Of a stretch of DNA of 21,323 nt, positions 1-5,656 are shown piece by piece (the stretch's first letter is position 1; each line of letters starts with the position of its first letter). Made by a program: the position numbers and the translations under genes. Source of the stretch: Candidatus Poseidoniaceae archaeon (GTDB taxonomy: Archaea > Thermoplasmatota > Poseidoniia > Poseidoniales > Poseidoniaceae); contig JASLVI010000012.1 in assembly GCA_030741455.1 (NCBI GenBank), positions 1-21,323 of the forward strand, written 5' to 3'. The notes below the pieces were generated by a model that was given only the letters and a program-made list of their open reading frames with translations, was not told where the DNA came from and did no database searches.

Positions 1-756
1 AAGAACGAATCCATCAGGAAGCGAAGCAGACCCTTCTGCATAGGTTCCAATTTCGCCATCAAGTTTGGCTGCAACATCGGTTAGCAAGCGAGCGTGATTC
101 GCATCAAGTTCGGTCCAAATGGCCAGAACGATGGTGCTGCTCGAAGCAAGCAGGAGTGATGCATCGCCTCTGTTCAATGAAGCATAACCGTTGCTGCCGC
201 CAAGGTTGTCTTGTTGAGCATTCAATGCATCGGAGAGCGAAGCAACAGTTGCAGACAAATCCTCGGCCTTTCCAGGTAGGTCGCCCATGCTGTCGATGAG
301 AATGCCTTGATCAGCGGCCAAGGCACCTTGCACATGTTCGTAATCTGAGAGTGCTTGGAGAACAGCGGAGATGTTTCGAGCAAAGAGTCGCTCAGTGAGG
401 GTGTTGCTTGCCCCAAGTCCTTGCGCATCTGCTTGGAATTCAAACGCTTCAGGCAACAGTGCAGCCAATTCAGCAAGACCATGTATCGAACAACTCGAAG
501 CAATCAATCGATGTTGATTCTTTTCAGCTTCTTCCAATGCTTCACGAGCATCAGCTCCGCCGAGGAGTTTGGTTGCACTCGTTCCTTCACAAATCCATCC
601 AACAATACGTCCGGCACGCACCAATCGATGGCCAAAGGGCGTTTTTCGTCGCCCCACCCATGTCGTGATGTATCCATGTTCGAACGGTTGAATGGTCCCA
701 GAGGACACATCAATCTCATCATCAATTCGTTCAATATGTGGTAAATCAAACATCAT
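1..756 (-). CDS. Roadblock/LC7-like domain protein, C-terminus cut by the window edge
   Basis: The frame stays open for 252 codons from the ATG at 756 to the left edge, so the stop lies outside the window. Residues about 130-235 read like a Roadblock/LC7 fold: a helix, then a strand reading GILIDSMGDLPGKAEDL, a helix, and after a glycine/serine-rich stretch the strand LLLASSSTIVLAIWTELDAN followed by a terminal helix. The N-terminal part (about 20-110, with GYITTWVGRRKTPFGHRL and a helical stretch) was not recognised. The first ATG overlaps the stop of the upstream gene as ATGA; a second in-frame ATG follows directly. Roadblock proteins of bacteria and archaea (MglB type) usually regulate small Ras-like GTPases, but no GTPase is visible here, so the partner is inference. 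The fold call is by eye; the gene itself is well supported by coupling and codon texture. Confidence 0.7.
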   Translation of the reverse strand, partial: MMFDLPHIERIDDEIDVSSGTIQPFEHGYITTWVGRRKTPFGHRLVRAGRIVGWICEGTSATKLLGGADAREALEEAEKNQHRLIASSCSIHGLAELAALLPEAFEFQADAQGLGASNTLTERLFARNISAVLQALSDYEHVQGALAADQGILIDSMGDLPGKAEDLSATVASLSDALNAQQDNLGGSNGYASLNRGDASLLLASSSTIVLAIWTELDANHARLLTDVAAKLDGEIGTYAEGSASLPDGFVL

Positions 757-1127
757 AACACCTCAGGTTGCTTCGCATTCCATTCTTGTCGCAAGCGTTC
801 CAACTCATATCGCCATACGCCTTTTTTCCCATCCTTCCCGGAAAGATGGACGAAGAGATCATTGTCAAAATGGTCGAAGAGTGTCAATCGACGACCTTCA
901 ATCCAAGTTTCAAACAGTGGTTGGATGCCTAGATGTTCGCTCAATGAACAATAATGTGCCCATTCCCGTCGCTGTTCTTCGACCGACTCTGGCCATTTCT
1001 TCGTGCTAAGAATCTCTTTGCCGAACTGATCGATTAATCGAACATGACGAACTCCATCGAGTTCGCAAAGTTGAGAAAATAACCTGTCCAGCATAGGAGC
1101 CCAAACCTCTTGACAACTACGTGCCAT
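753..1127 (-). CDS. Small roadblock/LC7-family protein
   Basis: This 124-residue soluble protein has the size and secondary-structure order of a single Roadblock/LC7 domain: an N-terminal helix (MLDRLFSQLCELDGV), a strand and turn typical of the family (RHVRLIDQFGKEIL), a central helical region, paired strands (FETWIEGRRLTLFDHF, then DNDLFVHLSGKDGK) and a final helix (VWRYELERLRQEW). There is no signal peptide or membrane segment. Its TGA stop is embedded in the ATGA that starts the next roadblock protein, so the two are almost certainly co-translated and may form a heterodimer, as roadblock domains commonly do. Family knowledge suggests a role in GTPase control or as a scaffold; the actual partner is unknown. 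The upstream region carries several inverted repeats that could regulate this pair. Confidence 0.65.
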   Translation of the reverse strand: MARSCQEVWAPMLDRLFSQLCELDGVRHVRLIDQFGKEILSTKKWPESVEEQRREWAHYCSLSEHLGIQPLFETWIEGRRLTLFDHFDNDLFVHLSGKDGKKGVWRYELERLRQEWNAKQPEVL

Positions 1128-1150
1128 TCAAGAACTTTCCCGAAACTCTT

Positions 1151-1180
1151 CCCCCGTAGGGGGATTTGGCAACCCAAATC
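1151..1180. repeat. Two abutting perfect inverted repeats
   Basis: The first is CCCCC-GTA-GGGGG (1151-1163), a five-base stem with a three-base loop. The second is GATTTGG-CAAC-CCAAATC (1163-1180), a seven-base stem with a four-base loop; the two share one G. They lie 24-53 bases upstream of the roadblock gene start at 1127. They could form tandem hairpins in an RNA or be protein-binding palindromes; neither is proven. Confidence 0.6.
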
Positions 1181-1211
1181 AAAATTCCAACTGCAAATTT
1201 CCAGATGAGTA

Positions 1212-1247
1212 AGCGCGGAGGGCTCAGAGGACATCATTTTCCGCGCT
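1212..1247. repeat. Eight-base GC-rich inverted repeat with 20-base spacer
   Basis: AGCGCGGA at 1212-1219 is exactly complementary to TCCGCGCT at 1240-1247. In RNA this would be a stable stem closing a 20-base loop. It sits between the tandem hairpins and the AT-rich promoter side of ncsA. It may be part of a leader RNA, a terminator-like element or an operator; no known riboswitch class was recognised. Confidence 0.55.
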
Positions 1248-1285
1248 CTTGCGAGATGGAAAATAGAGTGTAACTGTTCAAAATG

Positions 1286-1314
1286 TCAATTGGATTTTTT
1301 AATTTTCAATTGGA
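1286..1314. repeat. Direct repeat TCAATTGGA x2, 20 bp apart (possible operator)
   Basis: TCAATTGGA occurs at 1286-1294 and again at 1306-1314, start-to-start distance exactly 20 bases, i.e. about two helical turns, with a T-rich spacer. Each copy contains the palindrome CAATTG. A looser copy (TCCAATCGGA) lies at 1335-1344. The second copy directly abuts the TATA-like AATATTTACAA, so a regulator bound here could control ncsA transcription. This is inference from spacing and position. Confidence 0.5.
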
Positions 1315-1354
1315 ATATTTACAATAGAACATAGTCCAATCGGAGGCGTTTAAT

Positions 1355-1363
1355 GGAGGTGAT
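1355..1363 (+). promoter_or_regulatory. Shine-Dalgarno site of ncsA
   Basis: GGAGGTGAT matches the full anti-Shine-Dalgarno tail of 16S rRNA and ends 13 bases before the ATG at 1377. The same nine-base sequence precedes pyrI, so this genome uses strong leaders for some genes. Confidence 0.65.
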
Positions 1364-1376
1364 GTGACGATTCGCC

Positions 1377-2372
1377 ATGGCCGAGGCAATTCCAAACCCA
1401 TTCCAGGCACCTGCCTGCGATGTATGTGGGAGGGATGCAGTTGTTGAACAAGCCTATTCCGGGCGTATCTTGTGTGGCCATCACCTTGAGAAATCGATCC
1501 GGAAGAAGGTCGGTAAGGAACTACGCAAGCAATTACGTCTGGATAAATCGAAACCAACAACGGTGTTTGTTGCCATATCTGGAGGTAAAGATTCAGCCGT
1601 TTTGTTGACACTTCTCGTTGAGCTTATCGGCATGCGAAGAGATGTTCGTTTGGTTGCAGGATGCGTTGATGAAGGCATTGAGGGATATCGGCCACCCTCG
1701 CTGCAATGTGCCATTGATCTCTGCGAAACGCTCGATGTTGAATTCATTTCAACCAGTTACGAAAACCTGGATTTCCATGATATGGATGAGGTTGTGAAAC
1801 GCTTGCCTGTAATATCGGAATCAAGCGAAGGTGTTTCGATGATGCCTTGCTCTTACTGTGGTGTATTTCGCCGGCAAGGCATCAATGCGTTAGCACGTCA
1901 AGTGGGTGCAGATGTCGTTGCTCTAGGTCACAACTTAGACGACATGGCTCAGACAGTTCTGATGAACATGACCAACGGAGACATTGACCGAACGCTTCGA
2001 CTTGCCCCACACACCGATTCTCCTGTTGATGGCTTACCGCCAAGAATCGTACCATTACGTTGGATTCCTGAACAAGAAATCCATCTTCTCGCCATGCACA
2101 AACAATTACCCCTTCATCATGAAGAGTGTCCATATGCGCAAGGAGCACTACGTTGGCGATATCGAGACATCGTTGCTCAACTTGAGCAAGATGTTCCAGG
2201 GACAAGGCATAGTTTAGTACGGATGTCGGACAACATCAAGCAGGTTGCTCGACAAGGAACGCCTTCTGTTCAATCACACCCAACAAAATGCGAGCGTTGT
2301 GGCTCACCAACTTCAGGAGCAACATGCAAAGCATGCGACATGCGCGACCTTCTCGATATTGATCTAGAGTAG
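1377..2372 (+). CDS. ncsA: tRNA 2-thiolation enzyme, TtuA/Ncs6/NcsA family
   Basis: This cytoplasmic 331-residue enzyme should adenylate a uridine in tRNA and replace its oxygen with sulfur (wobble U34 in NcsA/Ncs6, T54 in TtuA), using a ubiquitin-like sulfur carrier. An N-terminal zinc knuckle is formed by Cys14, Cys17, Cys33 and His36. The PP-loop SGGKDS is at 68-73. Cys158 and Cys161 (PCSYCG) together with Cys251 (EECPYA) match the three cysteines that hold a 4Fe-4S cluster in TtuA. A C-terminal zinc knuckle has Cys305, Cys308, Cys317 and Cys320. The length is normal for the family. The start is supported by the strong ribosome binding site upstream. The gene stands alone on its strand, and its last nine bases overlap the end of the convergent pyrI. 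Which uridine is modified cannot be told from sequence alone, so the symbol is tentative. Confidence 0.93.
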   Translation: MAEAIPNPFQAPACDVCGRDAVVEQAYSGRILCGHHLEKSIRKKVGKELRKQLRLDKSKPTTVFVAISGGKDSAVLLTLLVELIGMRRDVRLVAGCVDEGIEGYRPPSLQCAIDLCETLDVEFISTSYENLDFHDMDEVVKRLPVISESSEGVSMMPCSYCGVFRRQGINALARQVGADVVALGHNLDDMAQTVLMNMTNGDIDRTLRLAPHTDSPVDGLPPRIVPLRWIPEQEIHLLAMHKQLPLHHEECPYAQGALRWRYRDIVAQLEQDVPGTRHSLVRMSDNIKQVARQGTPSVQSHPTKCERCGSPTSGATCKACDMRDLLDIDLE

Positions 2373-2840
2373 GTTGTGAATAAGTTCATCCAAGTCTTGA
2401 GGACGCTGGCAATAATGGCAACGTAGCGTCAATGGATCGGTTTTCGTAACCTTCAATCGATGTGGTAATGGCTCACGTAGATTCTGTGTAATACAATTAG
2501 AGAACGTGCACTGGACTACATTCCGGACTTCTTCTCCTAAGTTCACATTCAATTTCTCTGCAACAGAATACGCTCGAATGATGGCAATGCTTGAATCTGG
2601 AGCGACCAAGGCGAGTCGATCAAGTTCAGATTGCGTGAGTTCACGATCTTCGACTTTGATGATGTCTTTTCCACCCATTTTCTTTGAAGGGACATTCATA
2701 ACCAAGGAGACAGGGACGGATGTGTCACCCGAGAGGTTGAGCAATTCAAGCACCTTGAGAGCTTGACCTGCTGGAATATGGTCAATGACCGTACCGTTCT
2801 TGATCGCAGTAACTCTTCGCATGTTATGTTCTTCAGCCAT
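2364..2840 (-). CDS. pyrI: Aspartate carbamoyltransferase regulatory chain
   Basis: PyrI binds nucleotide effectors (CTP, UTP, ATP) and holds catalytic PyrB trimers together in the ATCase holoenzyme, the committed step of pyrimidine synthesis. The N-terminal allosteric domain is recognisable (TAIKNGTVIDHIPAGQALKV and the IIKVEDRELTQSELDRLALV region). The C-terminal zinc domain has the four expected ligands Cys111, Cys116, Cys141 and Cys144 (CTFSNC and CHYC). At 158 residues it is family-typical. I chose the ATG at 2840, which overlaps the pyrB stop as TGATG and lies five bases after a perfect GGAGGTGAT; a TTG one codon upstream is a less likely alternative. Translational coupling would help keep the two chains in balance. 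The 3' end overlaps ncsA by nine bases on the other strand. Confidence 0.96.
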   Translation of the reverse strand: MAEEHNMRRVTAIKNGTVIDHIPAGQALKVLELLNLSGDTSVPVSLVMNVPSKKMGGKDIIKVEDRELTQSELDRLALVAPDSSIAIIRAYSVAEKLNVNLGEEVRNVVQCTFSNCITQNLREPLPHRLKVTKTDPLTLRCHYCQRPQDLDELIHNLL

Positions 2841-3784
2841 CAAGCATCACCTCCACCGATCTTAGCAGGAACTTCGATGCCAAGCAATCGACAAAGGAGT
2901 GCCATCCGAGCGACGACGCCATTGAATGCTTGTTCAAAATAACGTGCATGGCGAGACGCATCAACGCTTGGATGAATCTCATCAACACGAGGCAATGGGT
3001 GCATGATGATCATCTCCGATTTGGCATTGTCAAGGTCACGAGCATGCAGTTTGTAGGCTCCAGCGACCTTAGCATATTCATCCTCATCAGCGAATCGCTC
3101 TTTTTGTATTCGTGTCATGTAGACGACATCAGCTTGGTTGATGTTACCGAGAAGATCTTCTGTTTCGGTCACATCTGCGCCGTGTTCGCGTAGATCTTCA
3201 ACAATTTCATTTGGCATACGCAAGAGTTCAGGTGATGCAAAGATTAAGCGACAACCGAATCGAACAAGGGCATGTGAAAGGCTGTGGACAGTACGTCCAT
3301 AGCGAAGGTCACCGGCAAGAATGACGGTCAAACCTTCCAGCGTTCCATGCGATTGTTGGATGGTGAAGAGGTCGAGCATGGTTTGGGTAGGATGGTGGCC
3401 TGCACCATCGCCACCATTCAGAATGGGGACTCGTGCAGCATCCTGAGCATATCGTGCAGCACCTTGTCGAGGATGACGCATGGCGATAATATCAGTGTAG
3501 CCATCGACCATTTGGATGGTATCGAAGAGTGTTTCTCCTTTGACGACAGAGGATGTCTTGACATCACCAAGGTTGACAACATCACCGCCCAATCGCTTCA
3601 TTGCAGTCTCAAAGGACATTCGAGTACGCGTGCTTGGCTCAAAGAAGAGATTGCCGAGAATCTTTCCTTGTAGAAGCGGTAGATACAGTTCACCTCGAGC
3701 AACTGGAAGAAGCCGTTCAGCATCAGAAAGAATGCTGTATATGTCGTCATTGGTCAAATCGTCCATCGTGATGAGTCCTTTCAT
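2840..3784 (-). CDS. pyrB: Aspartate carbamoyltransferase catalytic chain
   Basis: PyrB condenses carbamoyl phosphate with L-aspartate to N-carbamoyl-L-aspartate in the cytoplasm. Carbamoyl-phosphate signature FEPSTRTR is at 48-55, followed by the SSVVKGET loop (78-85, donating Ser and Lys to the neighbouring active site), HPRQGA (104-109), GDGAGHHPTQ (126-135) and HPLPR (262-266). All expected active-site residues appear present. The 314-residue length is normal. The start ATG at 3784 follows AAGGGG by several bases; ATG at codon 7 is an alternative. It is the first gene of a two-gene pyrBI unit, with pyrI overlapping by one base. The divergent gene upstream leaves about 108 bases for promoters if that gene starts at 3893. 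The presence of PyrI implies CTP feedback control. Confidence 0.97.
   Translation of the reverse strand: MKGLITMDDLTNDDIYSILSDAERLLPVARGELYLPLLQGKILGNLFFEPSTRTRMSFETAMKRLGGDVVNLGDVKTSSVVKGETLFDTIQMVDGYTDIIAMRHPRQGAARYAQDAARVPILNGGDGAGHHPTQTMLDLFTIQQSHGTLEGLTVILAGDLRYGRTVHSLSHALVRFGCRLIFASPELLRMPNEIVEDLREHGADVTETEDLLGNINQADVVYMTRIQKERFADEDEYAKVAGAYKLHARDLDNAKSEMIIMHPLPRVDEIHPSVDASRHARYFEQAFNGVVARMALLCRLLGIEVPAKIGGGDA
2846..2854 (-). promoter_or_regulatory. Shine-Dalgarno site of pyrI inside the end of pyrB
   Basis: The minus strand reads GGAGGTGAT within the last codons of pyrB, five bases before the pyrI ATG at 2840. This supports ATG rather than the neighbouring TTG as the start and indicates re-initiation coupled to pyrB translation. 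Confidence 0.7.
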
Positions 3785-3892
3785 AGGATGTCCCCTTCTT
3801 TCTCAACCATTCAAACACACCCTTGAACATTGTTGCCAAACAGTATGCAAAGAGTCGGTGGTTTCTTCATCAAAACCTTCTCTGGGTTAATC

Positions 3893-5656
3893 ATGCTCTG
3901 GGGGGATGTTGAGGAGGCCATCAAAGCCGAGCGCTTGCTTCGCATCCAAAGAATCGAGCGATTGAGCACCATTTGTGCTCTTTTTTGCTTGAGTGGAGCA
4001 GTATGGTTGGCATGGCCAACTCTGAAAGATGCCTTTGTTGGTGATGCAAGTTTACTCACAGGCCTCGGCATGCCTGTTCTCGTCTTGTTATGGGGCATTG
4101 CGATTCAGGATCTCATCCTCGATGACCCGCGTGCACGAACAAGAATCGGTGCAGCGACAAGCATTGTTTGGCCCGTTCTGCTGATGTTTTCCATTCGTGC
4201 ATATTCAACAGATATGAGTGAACTACTCGCCACTATATTATTCGCAGGATTGGGGTTAGCGATGTACCAATTCTCAGCAAATACGTTACGAGGAGGCATC
4301 GATGTCTTGCGTTTCCGAGCCATGATGACCAGCATTGGAGCCTTGACGGTGCTCGGTATGTTGGTTGGTGATCGAGCAGGACAAACGTGGATTGTTGAAA
4401 CCGAAGATTGGGCGCATCCGATTCTGGCTGTGTTTATGATTGGTCATGTGTGTTATCTATGGTTTGCAGGCGATGACATGCGCGAGGAGCGGAAGGCGTT
4501 TCGTAAAGAACTCGATTCGATTGAAAACCGCCTCTTAGTCCTCCGTTCAGAAGGTGCTGCAGTCGATCAAGCAAGTAGTCTTGTCATGACTGCGAAAGAG
4601 GAAGGGCACATCGACCCATCGTTCGGCATGCGTCTTCTCAAAGAGGCCATGGAAGATATCGAGCGCTCACTTTCCCTTGCAACAGACGTCGATGTTGTAC
4701 GAAGTGAGGCTCTCCTTGTTATTCAACATGCAGAAGAATTGGCTCCACTCGTAAAACGACCTCGAAAATCCTATGAAATGGGTGAGCGAGAAGTTACGCT
4801 TGGCTCGCTACGTGAAGCAGAAGGATTGTTTCGCCAAGCCAAACGCCGCGCCCAAGAGATTGTCACCTGGTGGGAACAGGCTGAAACCTCAATCCGAGAA
4901 GCTGAAGCATTGCTCACTGGACAATCGGGTGCAACCATCGACAATTTACGTCAAATCGTTCGTGATGCAAAGAAACAACTCGATCGTGAAGCGCCGAAGA
5001 AGGCGTTTGAATTGGCTTGCGTAATCCCTATCCAACTTCAAGCAGATGGTGATGCGAAAGAACGTGCAGTCGAAGTCTTGAGTGATGCTGCGAAAGCACT
5101 CAAAGCGGCGGATGGATTTGATACCTCTGAACTTGAACATCGACTCGAACAAGCTGAATCTGCGCTTGATGCAGGCGATACGGGTCAATCCATCGGTTTA
5201 GCAGAAGGGGTCATCCGTGTGATTCAAGTTGAACGTGAGGCGATGGATAGTGTACGGCGAGCCCTACGTCAACGAAAGAAGATCATTGAACGATTCGATA
5301 ATTTTGATGATTCAGATGCATGGATGGATCGATTCAAGCAAGTCCAAAAAGCAGCAGATGAGCGCCAGTGGAGTCACGCTGCAACGTTGCTTGAACGACT
5401 CACCATCAATCTTGACGCCCTTGGGAATGAACAAGTTGAGGCACAAGCTCTGTTGGACTTCGTTCGACAAGAGTGGAAAGTCTTGAGAAACCAATGTACT
5501 GCTTCCAGTATTCCTGTGACCGATGAGGATATGAAGCAAACTGAGGCGACTATTTCGCTAGCAGAAGAACGGCTGAATGGGGGGCAAGTTGAGGCTGCTC
5601 TTGAACAACTTGGACAAGCAGACGCTTCGATGGAACGATTACGGAGACGTGTCTAA
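3893..5656 (+). CDS. Unrecognised membrane protein with long cytoplasmic coiled-coil/helical region
   Basis: I do not recognise this family. The first 195 residues hold about six hydrophobic segments (roughly 24-42, 56-74, 87-103, 110-126, 145-160, 175-192). The remaining nearly 400 residues are charged, alanine/glutamate/arginine-rich and helical, with short repeats of the kind AKALKAADGFDTSELEHRL and ALDAGDTGQSIGLAEGVIRV that look like degenerate helix-turn-helix (TPR-like) or coiled-coil units. There is no signal peptide, nucleotide-binding motif or zinc site. The start is uncertain: ATG 3893 (587 residues) leaves promoter space, ATG 3845 and TTG 3830 are in frame upstream, and none has a clear ribosome binding site. 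It ends directly against the stop of a second large membrane/helical-repeat protein on the other strand, which has a similar architecture. A scaffold or envelope role is speculation. Confidence 0.8.
   Translation: MLWGDVEEAIKAERLLRIQRIERLSTICALFCLSGAVWLAWPTLKDAFVGDASLLTGLGMPVLVLLWGIAIQDLILDDPRARTRIGAATSIVWPVLLMFSIRAYSTDMSELLATILFAGLGLAMYQFSANTLRGGIDVLRFRAMMTSIGALTVLGMLVGDRAGQTWIVETEDWAHPILAVFMIGHVCYLWFAGDDMREERKAFRKELDSIENRLLVLRSEGAAVDQASSLVMTAKEEGHIDPSFGMRLLKEAMEDIERSLSLATDVDVVRSEALLVIQHAEELAPLVKRPRKSYEMGEREVTLGSLREAEGLFRQAKRRAQEIVTWWEQAETSIREAEALLTGQSGATIDNLRQIVRDAKKQLDREAPKKAFELACVIPIQLQADGDAKERAVEVLSDAAKALKAADGFDTSELEHRLEQAESALDAGDTGQSIGLAEGVIRVIQVEREAMDSVRRALRQRKKIIERFDNFDDSDAWMDRFKQVQKAADERQWSHAATLLERLTINLDALGNEQVEAQALLDFVRQEWKVLRNQCTASSIPVTDEDMKQTEATISLAEERLNGGQVEAALEQLGQADASMERLRRRV

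Larger units (their letters stand above)
1128..1376. other. Divergent intergenic region between the roadblock operon and ncsA
   Basis: This 249-base stretch is the longest gap in the window. It must hold promoters for both divergent units. The half nearest the roadblock gene contains three perfect inverted repeats (1151-1163, 1163-1180, 1212-1247). The half nearest ncsA is AT-rich and holds a nine-base direct repeat, a T-tract at about 1295-1306, a TATA-like stretch around 1314-1323 and a ribosome binding site at 1355-1363. No tRNA-like fold and no convincing small protein gene was seen. Confidence 0.7.

Noticed and set aside
1034..1237. 67-residue minus-strand open frame in the intergenic region
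   Set aside because: It overlaps most of the start of the better-supported roadblock gene in another frame, runs through the inverted repeats and has no family-like sequence.
1228..1238. Box C/D-like motifs on the minus strand (ATGATGT followed closely by CTGA)
   Set aside because: The two boxes are only three bases apart and no second pair or guide region is visible, so a C/D small RNA is not supported.
1353..1367. Four-codon mini-ORF ATGGAGGTGATGTGA before ncsA, possibly a leader peptide
   Set aside because: It coincides exactly with the ribosome binding site GGAGGTGAT and is explained by it; four codons give no evidence of translation.
3811..4098. 95-residue minus-strand frame opposite the start of the 587-residue membrane protein
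   Set aside because: It is a shadow of the membrane-spanning region; composition is not protein-like and it would block the pyrB promoter region.
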